Source: Hesseltinella vesiculosa (Eukaryota > Mucoromycota > Mucoromycetes > Mucorales > Cunninghamellaceae). Taken from it: a stretch of DNA of 64,000 bases. Of this stretch, positions 32,468 through 44,100 are shown in pieces (within the stretch, counting starts at the first letter, position 1; every line of letters begins with the position of its first letter). The notes beneath the pieces are model-generated. The model saw only the letters and a program-made list of their open reading frames with translations. It did not search any database and had not been told where the DNA came from. The position numbers and the translations under genes were made by a program. Location of the stretch: NCBI GenBank assembly GCA_002104935.1, contig MCGT01000049.1:1-64000 (forward strand), written 5' to 3'.

Positions 32468-33143
32468 TCAGGGGCAGCTTACATAGAGGGTGGCCAAATG
32501 CTCCAGATACCACATCACGTAGACCCTGCTTTCCCAAGTGGATGGTAGCTTGGCATTGCGCAGATCAGCTTGTTCCCAGATAAAGGCATCGTTGATGTAG
32601 GTGGTGGAGAGTGCGACCTTATCCTTGATGAAGTGGAGGGAGAACCCTCGACCTATTTTTTTTTTTCCCTCGGCTTCGGCTGAAGGGAAAAATATCCACT
32701 GTGACCTGTCTCGTCCCAAGGAAACTTGGGCTAACATCGATAAAGGCAGCAACGCGAACATATTTCTTCAGTGGGGATGTTTACATTCACCACCAGATCC
32801 TGCACTGTCAAGGGAAAGCATATGATTTTTTTTCCTCGATCAGCTCTGGAACGACGCCATTTTTTTTTATTACCACTTCCACAAAGTAGGTTCGTTCGTG
32901 GTTTGTTAGATCTTTGCGAGCTGTGTTGCATACCATGTTGAGCGCAGTCAAAGTATGCTTGATGATCGTGACGAAATGCACATCCATCGGTGGGACAGTC
33001 GGGGTATTCCAAAGATCAGCGATATTGGCGGCATCCATTTTTGTTAAACCAATAATGCAAAGTCGTGTGCTCCTAGCCAATGGGTGATTGATAACCAAAC
33101 TCGGTGGGACGCTGGAGATTGGAAACTTCATTCGAGAATGAAG
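32468..33143 (-). pseudogene. Degenerate copy of an uncharacterised Mucorales multicopy gene
   Basis: Two coding-like blocks on the minus strand. The upstream one has DVHFVTIIKHTLTALNMV and NHERTYFVEVVI; the downstream one has FIKDKVALSTTYINDAFIWEQADLRNAKLPSTWESRVYVMWYLEHLATLYV. The order matches, as far as I recall, a widespread uncharacterised family in Mucorales genomes, normally longer. The middle part is missing or scrambled around 32690-32815 and the frames are not continuous, so it is probably broken. Function is unknown. Further upstream, 33327-33611 minus may be another fragment. Confidence 0.4.
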
Positions 33144-35004
33144 TGGCGAATTGCACGTAGTGTGCCAAAGACTCCAGATTGGTTGTGGTCACTTTCGGTG
33201 TGGGCTGTTAGACTTCTTGAGGGTGTTCTAATCTCATATTCTTTTTTTACATGATTGACCGTGAGCTTTGTCTATTAAAATAGTAATGAGTGATAGTTAA
33301 GTCTCACACTACCGTAGTTATACCGCTTACGGGGGCGTGTGCTGCTTGGTCTTGGACATCCGAAAATGGGATGAATGGGATATAATGACCACCATGCCCG
33401 CTTGCTGTTTAGGCTGATTCTTTGGATTCGGTGAAACTGATAAATAAAATAAGTTCCATTTGATCCTATGAATTGTCAATAATTCAAGAAACTTACCACC
33501 ACTTGCTTCAGCAATTTTGAAGGCGCAGCTTGTCTTAAAAAGGTTGGGTCGAGCTTCATGAGTTCTTGACATCACGCCCGATTTTCTCGCAACCATTGTG
33601 AAGGACTTCATTTTTCTTGTCGTAGGAATTACGTGCGTCGATCAAGGCCCAGGACGAAGGAGACGTATTGTGAACGTGTTCCAAGATGCTACGCAGCACG
33701 TTCGCGTGATCAAACCCTTGTCAACCTTTTCAAAAGTGCGCAAATGCATGAATGGTGATGATACTGAAGGATCAACTTCGTTTAACACTTCCGATTCCTC
33801 ACCAGCTAGGAAAAAAAAACGAAGAAGAAAAAAGGGAAAAATTGGCGGGCTGACTTCTTGCCCTTTCCTAGTCATTTGGTTTCAAACTCGAGATGCTGAC
33901 CTGACGAGTGAAAGTTTGGCTGTTATGATATAGCTCGTTTTTCAATTGGTTTCCATGTTTCCCTTGCAAGTGTTCCTTGGGTGATGAGGTACAATGAGAC
34001 CCACTAATGGTTTCTATAAAATCTGAGACTCTGTCTCTTGCTGCCGGTGATGCTGGTAGCTATTCCCTCGTTGTGCTTTCCTACCCAGTATGTGCTTGTT
34101 CGAGATACACTTCCGCCATTAGTGGTGTATCGGAAACGCTTTTGGAAGCAAAGCCTATGCCCATCCATTTACAGCACCTTTCACCAGTCAGCTGTAATGA
34201 TCAAGGTCAAGTTTTTTTATTTTTATTTTAATAAGCCAGTTGCCTTAATTCCTTTATCTCTCATTACTTGGTCATTTGATTCTGGTGCCCTTTAGTTTCA
34301 AGCACAAGATACATACTGGGGAGGACATTATTAAGAGTGTCTTTTGGATCCGACTTGAGTGCCAATATGTTTTAGTGTGCATCACCCTCTTCCTCAATGC
34401 CTTGCCTTGGGGCTCCCACTTTTGCTGGTGTGCTAGGAAACCTCATCGCCATTCAGTATCCACCTTTGGCATGTCTTCCTTTACCAGTTTGCATCAGCAT
34501 GGTGACGTTTATGCCCTTGACGAGTGATGTACTCACTGATAGGAACGTGCAACTCAGTCGCCCGCTCCGACGGTTCCTTTTTACCCTGTCGTTCTGCCAA
34601 TGCTGATGGTTTCGCATGAATTTAGATGTGCAAAAATAAAAAATAATAACCCATCAGATACTCGTTCGGTAACTTTGTATGATGCGGGTTTTGTAGACAA
34701 TACTCACTAAAAAAATGGCCTCAGCTGTGGTAGTACTAAATGTGCAGCAGCACCGGGTGACTAGAAGAATGTGATTTGACCAGTCACTCGACTGCAGCCT
34801 ATGCCTATTCACAAGAGTTCCCTCTTCGAGTTTCCAAATCCCTAATAAAGATCACCTTGAATATAAATGAGGAGCTTCAGAGATATTTGGGACAAGAACA
34901 GTGCAAGCTTGAAATCGTCAAAGGAATTGTTACCCAACGCATCATGATTTTTTTTTGCTGACCCTCTCGCTCTTCCCTCTGCTATCTGAGTGGCTTGCAA
35001 ATAA
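33144..35004. other. Repeat-derived intergenic region
   Basis: No intact gene. A short stretch at about 33725-33770 (CGCAAATGCATGAATGGTGATG) resembles part of repeat R2 near 57280-57318. Coding-like fragments occur at 34780-34950 plus (SLIKITLNINEELQRYLGQEQ...) and 34000-34600 plus, but no family is recognised. The composition and fragmentation suggest old insertions. Confidence 0.45.
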
Positions 35005-35345
35005 AGTCATGGTCATTTCTCATCATTTTGTACTGGCATGCAAAATTTGAGGTGAGTTTATTTAGGGCAATTTGCACTGTGGTTTTTGATCAGTGGGCCT
35101 GGGGAGCGAGCCCCTGGTGAAAATGGCCGATTTTTCATTTATTTTAGCTGAGAAATCGGAGGTGCCAAAACGAAACGGATCAAAAGTTGGCTGGGTAACT
35201 TTTACAAATCGGCCTGATTTTTTCAGCTCCATCATCATTCATGAATTTGTGCATTCGCTCAAAATTCTACATTGATCCAATCTCTCAAAAGTGTTGCTCA
35301 GCGTTTGCTTTTTTTTTCAAAATGCAGAAAGTTTTTTGGATTGCC
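35005..35345 (+). repeat. Dispersed repeat R2, copy 1
   Basis: About 340 bp that match 57165-57520 in reverse orientation. Shared blocks are GGTCATTTCTC, ACTGGCATGCAA, GGGCAATTTGCA, TGTGGTTTTTGATCAG, CCTGATTTTTTCAGC and GATCCAATC. Identity is moderate with many small indels, so the copies are old. No coding potential is evident. A shorter related piece (TCATTTCTCGTCATTTCGTACTG) occurs near 38523. Confidence 0.75.
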
Positions 35346-35480
35346 ATATCCAGCCAATTCCGGCTCCGATATCACTGGTTCCTGTGAACTGAATGACAGT
35401 TTTAAATGACCGCTTTTTTTTGTTTGCTTTTGCAGCAGTGTTTTTGCTCCCTTTCTTTTTGCTTTGTATCGTCTTTCATC

Positions 35481-36492
35481 ATGTCTGAACGTAAAGTTTT
35501 GAATAAATACTTCCCGCCTAACTTTGATCCTTCAAAGATCCCAAAACAGTAAGCGACATGGTGCAGCGTACCAAAAACATTGCAAGATTGCTCAAGTTTA
35601 TTAATTTATTTTTCTTTTTCAATTTTTAGGAAGAAAGCCCCAGATCAACAGCACAAGGTGCGTCTGATGGCTCCCTTCTCCATGCGATGTGAAAGCTGTG
35701 GTGAATACATTTACAAGGGGAAGAAATTCAACGCTCGAAAAGAAACCGTCATTGGTGAAAAATACCTGGCGATCCAAGTCTTTCGATTCTACATTAGGTA
35801 AGAACCAAGCAGGAGAGATTGGCTGGAGAGATCCTGTTGCTCACTCTTTGTTTAGATGCCCTCGTTGCTCAGCTGAATTGACATTCAAGACCGATCCCAA
35901 AAATGCAGACTATGTGGCAGAAAACGGTGTCACCCGTAACTTTGGCTGGCAGAATGGCGAACAGGACGACGAAGACGAAGACGATGGCGAGGACGCCATG
36001 GTCGAGCTGGAAAACCGAACCCTGGAGTCACGGCGAGAAATGGAAATCATGGACGCTCTCGACGAAATTCGCACCACCAGCTCTCGCAACGAACGCATCA
36101 ATGTCGATGATGTGCTGGACCGCCTGTCTGCCGACGCCCGTGCTCAGGTCGAGGCCCAGCTGAACGAAGAGGAAACCGTGCTCGACCAAGAAGTCCAAGC
36201 CATCTTCAAGTCGGCCGATGGCGAAACCGTGCGCAAGCTGACTACAGGCAAAACGCCCGTCGATGCCATCACCCTTGTCCGCCAACGCCAACAGGAGCAA
36301 CAGCCTATCTTCAAGAAGCCCACCGATACCAACAAACGAAAACAAACCAGCAATGCTTTGGGTATTGTTGTTAAAAAGAAGCAAAAGATCGAACCCATCC
36401 CTTCCTCCAAAACAGCTGCGCCAACCAAACCAGCCACCAACGGACTTTCCCTCGTTGCTGCTTATGACGATGACGGTAGCGAATCGGATTAG
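35481..36492 (+). CDS. YJU2: Splicing factor Yju2/CWC16 (CCDC94)
   Basis: Three exons, 35481-35548, 35630-35797 and 35856-36492, give 290 residues. The N-terminal CWC16 domain is clear: [52 protein letters not shown], then [30 protein letters not shown], with two CxxC pairs forming a zinc site. Yju2 joins the Prp19-associated spliceosome and promotes the first catalytic step. The acidic middle ([10 protein letters not shown]) and coiled C-terminus with a basic KKKQK stretch fit the family. Its partner ATPase gene PRP16 lies 4.6 kb downstream on the other strand. AATAAA occurs about 55 nt past the stop. Confidence 0.93.
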
Positions 36493-36786
36493 CATCGATA
36501 GACCTCCTCCCATACTTTTCATGTACATACCTTTGCAGCCTAATGAAATAATAAAACGTCCCGCCATGGTTCACTTTTGTCCATCGTTTTGTCTTGGCCA
36601 TTTCCCCATCCTCTTCCCAAAGAATCTCCTCGACAGCTCCCCATCAGTAATTGGCAAGAAAACGAGAGATTCGAAATGAAATGGGGGACTTTCTATTGGT
36701 TTTTCTAAGGGTCGGAGGTTGCGTCTTGAGGCACCATTGACATGAAGGCAAAAAAAAAAAAATAACTGGTGGAAAATTTACTGCCA

Positions 36787-37130
36787 ATTCTTGCAAGAAG
36801 GGCCCTTGTTTTTTCTTCAATAACTTGACTCCAAATATGACGTCAGTTAATTAAAATAATCAAACACCTGGCGTTCTTGCTAATTGGCAAAAAAAAAAAA
36901 AAAATCAGCCCCCAAACGCACTTGCTTCCGAGCGCGGTTATTTTGCGCGCACAGGCCAAGTTGAGTTTTTCCCGCCAGAACGCATTAGCCAGGAGGTCAG
37001 TAGCCGCAAGTACGATCCTTGTTCATGAAATTTTTGTGGTCAGCAAAGCCTGTGGTCAATCGGGCAAGGGGAGAGGAACTGGGAGCAGACAGCTGGAAAA
37101 AAAAAAAAGAATTGGTGCTACCCAGCTCCC
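36787..37130 (+). repeat. Duplicated flank X', partner of 38655-38990
   Basis: A direct, diverged copy of the sequence upstream of the membrane-protein gene at 39389. Shared blocks are TTCTTGCAAG, AATCAAACACCTG, TTTCCCGCCA, and GTCAGCAAAG/GTCAACTGG-type segments ending in an A-run. It marks the left end of the older tandem copy of the X-membrane gene-TOA2 block. Confidence 0.6.
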
Positions 37131-37377
37131 CCCCCCCCAATGAAAGGTGAAGCCAGCGGCGCAATAAAAAAAAAAGAAATCACGTCTCACCATCTCCTCT
37201 CATGCCCATTTGTCTTCGCTTGCTCTTCTTTCGCTAGCACGTAGGCTTTCATGCCTGTTATAGCCTCTCCAAAATCACTGTAATAAAATATAAAGAGTAA
37301 AATAGTATTCCTTTCAGATTAAAATAAATCTTTTATTTTTGGTTGTCGTAGCTAAAACTACTTTCTGGATGTTGTAG

Positions 37378-37863
37378 TCAGGGAGTTTGCCTTCTAATGT
37401 GGATGATAAAAATCGCCATCATGTTAACAGCTCCAAGAATGTGGCGGTACTTTGATTCAACCGTTGCTGTGAGTTTAGCTGTTGTTCGTTCTCGGTTGTA
37501 GCAATAATAAGCACCCACACTAGCGAGTACTCCAAGCAGCGCCAAGGCCAGGCCGCATGTAATAAGTACCGCATGTTTTCGGCCACGGAGAGCAGCGTAG
37601 ATAGAAGCTATCGTTTGACAATATAGGTACAGGTTGCGTTGCGTAAGCAGCGATATCATAACTTTCATGTAGACCTTCCACCACATTGCTTGCAAAAACC
37701 CCAAACACGCTTGGTACTGGGCTCGCACTTGCATCCAGGTGACCAAAATGGCCACACACAATTGTTGCAGTAATGGCAAACTCAAGGCGACGATGAATCT
37801 TAAAACATTTGCATTAGAAAAAATAAGACGATGACGCATGCAGAACAAAACAGTGGAAACCAT
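37378..37863 (-). CDS. Small membrane protein, paralogue B
   Basis: An ORF of 161 residues with two hydrophobic segments (about 21-42 and 97-121) and a basic stretch after the second (YNRERTTAKL). The C-terminal half aligns with the protein at 39389-39865: ALALLGVLASVGAYYCYNRERTTAKLTATVESKYRHILGAV against LVLLSVLAAVVAFYCFGRRRNSRKLALTVGSRIRRILVAV. No known domain is recognised. The 3' flank is also shared, in inverted orientation, with the region after 39865. A TTTTAAG before codon 22 could be a splice acceptor, so the N-terminus is uncertain. Conservation of the reading frame between divergent copies argues that it is a real gene family. Confidence 0.6.
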   Translation of the reverse strand: MVSTVLFCMRHRLIFSNANVLRFIVALSLPLLQQLCVAILVTWMQVRAQYQACLGFLQAMWWKVYMKVMISLLTQRNLYLYCQTIASIYAALRGRKHAVLITCGLALALLGVLASVGAYYCYNRERTTAKLTATVESKYRHILGAVNMMAIFIIHIRRQTP

Positions 37864-38049
37864 TTTTTGGTGCCATTTTTATAATTTTTAAACCACTGCA
37901 ATGTTGCACAGGTGAAACGCCCTTAGTTCAAAACAAAGTGGTACGGTACTGGAAGATGCCACGTGTTTAAATGAGCAGTCTATTTTTTTTTTAAAAAAAA
38001 AGCTACACCTTTTTTTTGGTACCCCCCCCCCCCGAATACAAGGCGACCA

Positions 38050-38372
38050 TGTCCTTCCTACTGATAATCTTGCCGTTACATGCCAGCACTATTTTCACCT
38101 TGTCAACAGTGTCAGTATCTTGGCCAAAGCTCAAGCTCGGGTTCTCGACGATGAAGGTCCACATGACAATATAGAATCAGTAGGTATGCCAGTGGCACTA
38201 AAATAAAATAAAAAAATCGCGTCAAGCAAAAAAAAATAATAATAATAAACCATTCATCTCCAGCGCAAAACGGTCTGTTACGCCTCAATTCCTTCGTCAT
38301 GTATACCTTGTTAGCTGTTCGTTTTCGGACAAGCTGGTCCAGCCCTTCTGCAACGGTATACTCTTGCAGAAC
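38050..38372 (-). pseudogene. TOA2 (TFIIA gamma) pseudogene fragment
   Basis: The minus strand shows the C-terminal two thirds of a TFIIA-gamma gene, including intron 2. Exon 2 end reads TVAEGLDQLVRKRTANK followed by GTATAC. The exon 3 part reads [24 protein letters not shown]. Compared with the live gene at 40136-40806 there are frameshifts around the HTYRF segment, an extra base in KIVLACN, and no exon 1. It is part of the tandem copy containing paralogue B. Confidence 0.85.
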
Positions 38373-38654
38373 ATGCCAGAAGAAATGCAAGCACTTTGGT
38401 TACACATCCAATAAATTTTCTGTTTTTGGAATGATCACCGACCGTCACCTAACGCGGGTGCATGATTGCCAGCCTTCTCACACTTCCCACCGCTGCCTGA
38501 GACAGTTGCAGTTTTAATAAATGTCATTTCTCGTCATTTCGTACTGCCTTGACCTCATGTTTCGCTACGTCACTACCACATAAAATTTCTGGTTATCAAT
38601 CCTCAATGCTTGCAGAGGCATTTGCTTATTGAATTTCTGTACGAGGCTCCCGGT

Positions 38655-38990
38655 TCTTGCAAGAGGGCAAAAAAAATCAAACACCTGATGTTCATGGTAA
38701 TTAGCAACCAAATGTTTGCCTCTGTGTCACTTAGACTAAGCATTATAGATTTGCGTCACTTGCAAAGAGTTGATGTCGGAGAAAGTCCCCAACTTGTCGT
38801 GGTTATCATCTGTGCAGGGCCAGCTGGTCGTGCATGTCGGTATTTCCCGCCACAACACATTATCTAGGAAGTATTTGGTCCTAAGCATGGTCCATGTTCA
38901 TTGAATGTTAGCAGTCAACTGGTTCAAAGGGGGATGAGGTGCCAGGAACGGGTGAACGAAAAAAAAAAAAAAAAACGGCAGGCTTCAGCA
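38655..38990 (+). repeat. Duplicated flank X, upstream of membrane-protein gene A
   Basis: The counterpart of 36787-37130 with the same order of shared blocks, ending in an A-run before 39000. It lies about 400 bp upstream of the start codon of paralogue A and may include its promoter. Confidence 0.6.
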
Positions 38991-39388
38991 TCTTGAAGGT
39001 GACCTTCTCCTGTGTCACTCTTCGTTCGGCATTACCAAAAAAAGACGCTTTTTTTTAACATTTTCTGGGCAAATAAACAAAACGTGGCGACTTTTGTTGG
39101 GAATGATCGTTTTAATTTTCTTCGAGGATATGCGATCAAGGAGTGAGTGCAGAGACACTACCAAATGTGAGAGCAGAGGCAGTGCTTGTCAGATCGAATG
39201 GAAAAGACAGCACTAATGTCATCTAGATTCTGTAAGAGCCCCATTGTCTACTCTCACTGTCTCTATTTTAGCTTTATTGCATTGATTGTCTTGAGTTTTT
39301 GTCTTGCGGTGCTTTAAAACGCCGATATTTAAGCAGTATTTTTTTTGTGAACAACGATTTACTCTCTTTTGCAAACTGCTACGTCACA

Positions 39389-39865
39389 ATGAATAACGTA
39401 ATTGTTTTTGCAAGTGTTTTTTTTTTAATCAATGTTGGTATCTTCGTTGGAGTTGTGCGCTGGCCAATCGTGCAGCATTGGTTGACCTTCGTTTTGGTCA
39501 ACGGGACACAGCTGCGTGTCTGGTGCCAAATGATTGGTACAAAAATTGGCATGCACCCAGAATCATATAAAGTGTTCAAAAAGCTGGCAAGACAAAACAT
39601 GGAAAGGCACTTTAATCAATATTTACAAACGACAGCTCAAGTCGGTGCATTTTATAAAGGCTATGGCATCAAAAAGGCAAAATGGATAACATTCCTCACG
39701 GCCCTAGTGTTACTTTCGGTGTTGGCAGCTGTGGTTGCTTTCTATTGCTTCGGCAGACGACGAAATTCCAGGAAACTCGCGTTGACTGTCGGTTCGAGAA
39801 TTCGTCGAATTCTTGTAGCTGTTGGGGATATGGCCAATAGACTCAATCCCCGATTTAATTTGTAG
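39389..39865 (+). CDS. Small membrane protein, paralogue A
   Basis: An intronless ORF of 158 residues from the ATG at 39389. An N-terminal hydrophobic segment (residues 4-23, VIVFASVFFLINVGIFVGVV) may be a signal anchor. A second helix lies at 99-121 (WITFLTALVLLSVLAAVVAFYCF), followed by a basic tail (GRRRNSRK). Between them is a soluble helix-rich loop of about 75 residues. The paralogue at 37378 conserves the second helix and tail. Function is unknown; the topology suggests an ER or vacuolar two-pass protein. The ATG is preferred because the longer frame upstream starts only at a non-ATG codon. It is convergent with TOA2, 270 bp away. Confidence 0.65.
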   Translation: MNNVIVFASVFFLINVGIFVGVVRWPIVQHWLTFVLVNGTQLRVWCQMIGTKIGMHPESYKVFKKLARQNMERHFNQYLQTTAQVGAFYKGYGIKKAKWITFLTALVLLSVLAAVVAFYCFGRRRNSRKLALTVGSRIRRILVAVGDMANRLNPRFNL

Positions 39866-40135
39866 TCATTCTTGAAGCCTTTTCAAATTTGAAATGGCCA
39901 ACGAGATCTACTTCGACTTGGCATCGTAATCGTAGTCTCTGACTACAACATCCAAAATAAAATTATCTATTTTAATCTGTAAAGGCTGCTATTTTACTTT
40001 TTGAATTTTATTTACAGTGATTTTGAAAGGCTATAGCAGCGATAAAAGTCCTACGTGCTAGCAAAGGAAAAGCGAGCGCAAGGCAATAGGGCGAGAGAGG
40101 AAATAGCAGTGCGACAGCCTTGTTGATTTTTTTTT

Positions 40136-40806
40136 TCATTGTTCCCCTGGTTTCTTGCTGTTGCATGCTACTATCTTCACCTTGTCTGCTGTGACAGTAT
40201 CTTGATCAAATTTAAAGCTCGGGTTCTCGACAATGAAGGTCCACACGTCATCACAGAATCGGTAAGTATGCAGGTGGCCCTAAAAAAAATGGACGCAGCG
40301 TAAAAAAAAAAAAAAAATACGTCAAAACGAAATAAAAAAGACCATTCCTCTTCAACACAGTAAGCTCCTCATCCAACATCACGCCAATGTCTCCGTCATG
40401 GCTACCTTGATGGTTGTTCGGTTTCGGACAAGCTGAGCCAGTCCTTCGGCTATACTCTTGTCAAAGGAGCCCAGAATCCGCATGGCCATTTGGGGGTTCA
40501 AATGGCCATTTTGAACCAGCTCGTCAAGAGAATCGGTCAGTGCCATACCAATGCTATTATAGTTGATGTTGCAAGGTACAATTAAATGCGTCGTTTGTTG
40601 GCAGGATCATAAGAAAACAGAATAAACGATCAGCAATCCCATCTTTTCAGCTGAAAAACAACAACAAATAAACAAAAACTCTCTCTGATTTCTATCATCG
40701 ATCACGTCTTCCCCAGCCTCTGCCTTGTTCATAGAACCGTCCAGCATCCCTTAACGAGCAACATTTACCTGCTTCGACGATACAATTCATAGTATTGTGT
40801 AGCCAT
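40136..40806 (-). CDS. TOA2: Transcription factor IIA gamma subunit
   Basis: Three exons on the minus strand, 40806-40769, 40553-40406 and 40279-40136, give exactly 109 residues, the same as animal TFIIA-gamma. Exon 1 reads [12 protein letters not shown]. Exon 2 carries the four-helix part ([41 protein letters not shown]). Exon 3 carries the beta-barrel part ([28 protein letters not shown] [10 protein letters not shown]). TFIIA stabilises TBP on TATA DNA for RNA polymerase II initiation. The gene is too small for single ORF detection because no exon exceeds 50 codons. A truncated copy lies at 38050-38372. Confidence 0.94.
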
Positions 40807-41125
40807 GGTGGAATGGAAAAAAGTACTGAAATGACGGAAAGAGAGCCGTTTTTCGTCCTTCGTCTATTTATAATCAGGAATTCAATCTCCGAAATGGTGC
40901 TTGAGCTGGGTTGCTTGTTTTACTGATCTTGGTGCGTATGAAAAACGTTCTCGTTCGTTCCTCAGGCAAGCACTTTCCTGCGGAAAAACATTGTCGCTTT
41001 TTTGTCCATGACAATCACGCCAGCAGCTGGTTTGGTTGCTGCTGGAATATTTATTAAATCGAATGAGTGAAAAAAAAAAAATAGAAAAAGAATGCAAATC
41101 TAGAGGAGGTGTGCGAGGCAGAGCC

Positions 41126-44100
41126 TTAGATCCCACGACGTCGGGGAGTCCGGATATCACGAAGGCCGGGCGTGGCGATTTGGCTTGCACGAGAAGTGGC
41201 GATTCTGGCTTCTTCTGCACGGGTGGCTTCTAGCTCTTCCTTTTCTCTGGCCATTTTCAAGTCCATTTCCATGTTCAGGCGTGATTCAGTTGCTCGGTTG
41301 GCCAGGCGTTTTTCCTAGTAAAGAGAAGAGGAGGGATATGAGCTATCACACTGAAGCTCAGTTGTTTCAAGATGCCTACCTTTTGGCCATAGTTACGATC
41401 CTTGTCACGGATGGAGAAGAACATGGGGCCCATTTCAGCCAACCAAAAGGGATCGACGGCAGTGACACATTGCATGTATTCCTTGGATGTCATGACCAGT
41501 TCGTGATAGACCACGTAATCGGGGGTGAAGCCGGCGCCGTAGAGGGCACTGGTGGGATGCAGGTGACATTTCATACCAGAACGGCAGTTGATATATTCAC
41601 CTATACCTTTTACACGGGCAGCTTGATGGAAGTAGGCGGAGCAAATACATTTTCTATCGATTAATAAGAAAAAAAAATGTGAGAGCTTTGAATCGGGTTT
41701 GGCTTGTGCAGAGCCTTGGCCTTACCGGATGACGTCCCAATCGGTGCTGCACGAGGAGTATGGCATTTTGAGAGCCTTCATGATATCTAGCAGTTGGGAT
41801 CGCACTTCACGGGCCTTGCGCATAGCCTTGGGATGGATGAAATGCTTGTTGCACCAGCTGTCACGATAGCTGCGGGAGGAGAGGGGTAGAAAGAAAACGA
41901 ATGAGTCGATCGGGCTTTTCTCGGTTGCCACCGATTCACTTACTGGTTGGATTTCCATTGGGTATAGACATGCAGCAAGGTCAGATGGTCGCTTTCTGGT
42001 ACAAAGAATTTTTCACGAGCAAGGTCACTTTCTTCCATACGTTCTTTGGGTCGATAAAACACGTTAGGCACCGACAACATGGATACGATTGTCTGCAAGA
42101 GAAAATTCAAAAAGTGAGCTGACATTTTTTTTGTAGCTGAGGATACTTACCAGGACTTCGTTGGTGCAGCCCAGCTCTTGAGCGGTAATCAGCATTTTCG
42201 CCAGGGACGGGTCCAAGGGGAAATCGTTCATTTTACTGCCGGCAGATGTGAGCTCGCCGGTGTTGTCGAGGGCTGAGATGACCCAGAGTTGGTACATTGA
42301 GTTCAGAATGGTATCTTGAGGAGGAGGGTCCATAAAGTCGAATTCCAGCAGATTCTTGACCCCGAGTGACTTCAGTAGGAGCACGACACTGGCCAGGTTG
42401 GTACGTTGGATTTCAGGGATGGTGTTCATGAACATTTCGTTACGGAACGCCTCTTCCGTGTACAAACGGTAGGCAACACTAGATATATACCAAGGCAAAT
42501 AAAAATGAGACACTTGCTCGTCGACCTTCGCTCATCACCAAGACTTACCCAGGTCCAGTACGACCGGCACGACCGCTTCGTTGGTTTCCGTTGGCTTGAC
42601 TGATAGGGGTGATTTGCAAGGCGTCCATACCAATGCGAGGGTTGTACACTTTGAGTTTGCAATAGCCCGTGTCGATGACGTAGATGATCCCGTCCACTAT
42701 AAAAAAAATAAATGAGTGGGTGTGATTTTCTTAGCTCGTCCCCATCAGCCAAGGGTTTACCAGTCAAGGACGTTTCGGCAATGTTGGTGGCAACAATCAC
42801 TTTTCGGGCATTGTCTTCAGAGCGTTGGAAAATCTTGGCTTGTAGGTCGGCAGGCAGCTGTGAATAAATTGGCAAAATGGACAGAGGCGACGGGTCTTCC
42901 AGCTGTTCCATTCGTTCTAGAGGAGAGACGGGGTTTCGAGCCAGTCTGGAACTTTTTTTTATTTTTTATCTTACCTCTGAGAACTTGGCAGGTGCATTCA
43001 ATATCTTCTTGACCGGTCATGAAGATGAGGATATCGCCTTGAGGCTGTGACAAATGGATGGCCAAGGCTTGTTTGACGGCGGCTTCGACATAATCTTCAC
43101 TAGGTGTTTTGCTGAACATGACATCCACTGGGAACGTTCTACCAGGGATAAAGAAGCAGGGGGCATTACCAAAGAATTGAGAAAACTTAAAAAAAAAATA
43201 CGTTGGTGAGTTCATGTCTGCTTTTCCGCATCCCCATTTGTCTGGCCTTCCTGTCACTTACTCTTTCGGCATTCATGGTGGCGGACGTGACGATTAATTT
43301 GAGATCTCGGCGGCGTGACATGACTAATGAATAGGGTGAGATGAACCAAAGGAGGTACACGTTTACTTACGTTTTTTCAAAATACCCATGAGCACGTCGG
43401 TATTCAAGGCACGTTCGTGCGCTTCATCCATAATGATGGCGCTGTATTGATCAAGGTCCGGTGCATTGATTGATTCACGCAGCAAAATACCGTCGGTCAT
43501 ATCTGAAATAGAAAAGATGGGGAGGGTAAGTTTTTGTGTGAGACAATCAGCGCTGCTTGGAAGGACGAGACTTGCATCGAATCATGGTGTTTTCAGAGGT
43601 TTGGTCTTCAAAACGAATGGTATAACCAACCAAGCCGCCGAGTTTGCAGCCCACTTCTTCAGACACACGCTTGGCAACGGACATGGCGGCGACACGACGA
43701 GGTTGGGTACAGGCGATCTTGCCGTACTTGGAATAGCCATCTTCATGCAGGTACTGAGTCAACTGCGTCGTCTTACCGGAACCTGTTTCACCCACAATGA
43801 TCACCACTGGATAGGGAAAAAAAAAAAAAAGGGTGTCAGCATCTGGCTAAACTTTGTCAAACCGGTTCCAGATGCTAACCTTGGTTATCACGAACGACTT
43901 TGAGCAACTCTTCGCGGACGGCAAACACGGGCAAGAATTCACGTTGTTCACGCATGGTGCGCGTACGAGCAAAATCACTAACGGCTTGGGATGATTTCAA
44001 GTGTTCGGCAAACTTGGATTCTTTGGGCTCGCCGTCGTCCTCGGCTTGTTCGTTCTCTTCGACTGCATAAAATGAAACAAATGGGCGGTGTTAGTTAGCT

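Noticed and set aside
32640..32700. Stem-loop CCCTCGGCTTCGGCTGAAGGG as an RNA element
   Set aside because: The pairing is imperfect and lies in a degenerate gene fragment next to a T-run; no supporting context.
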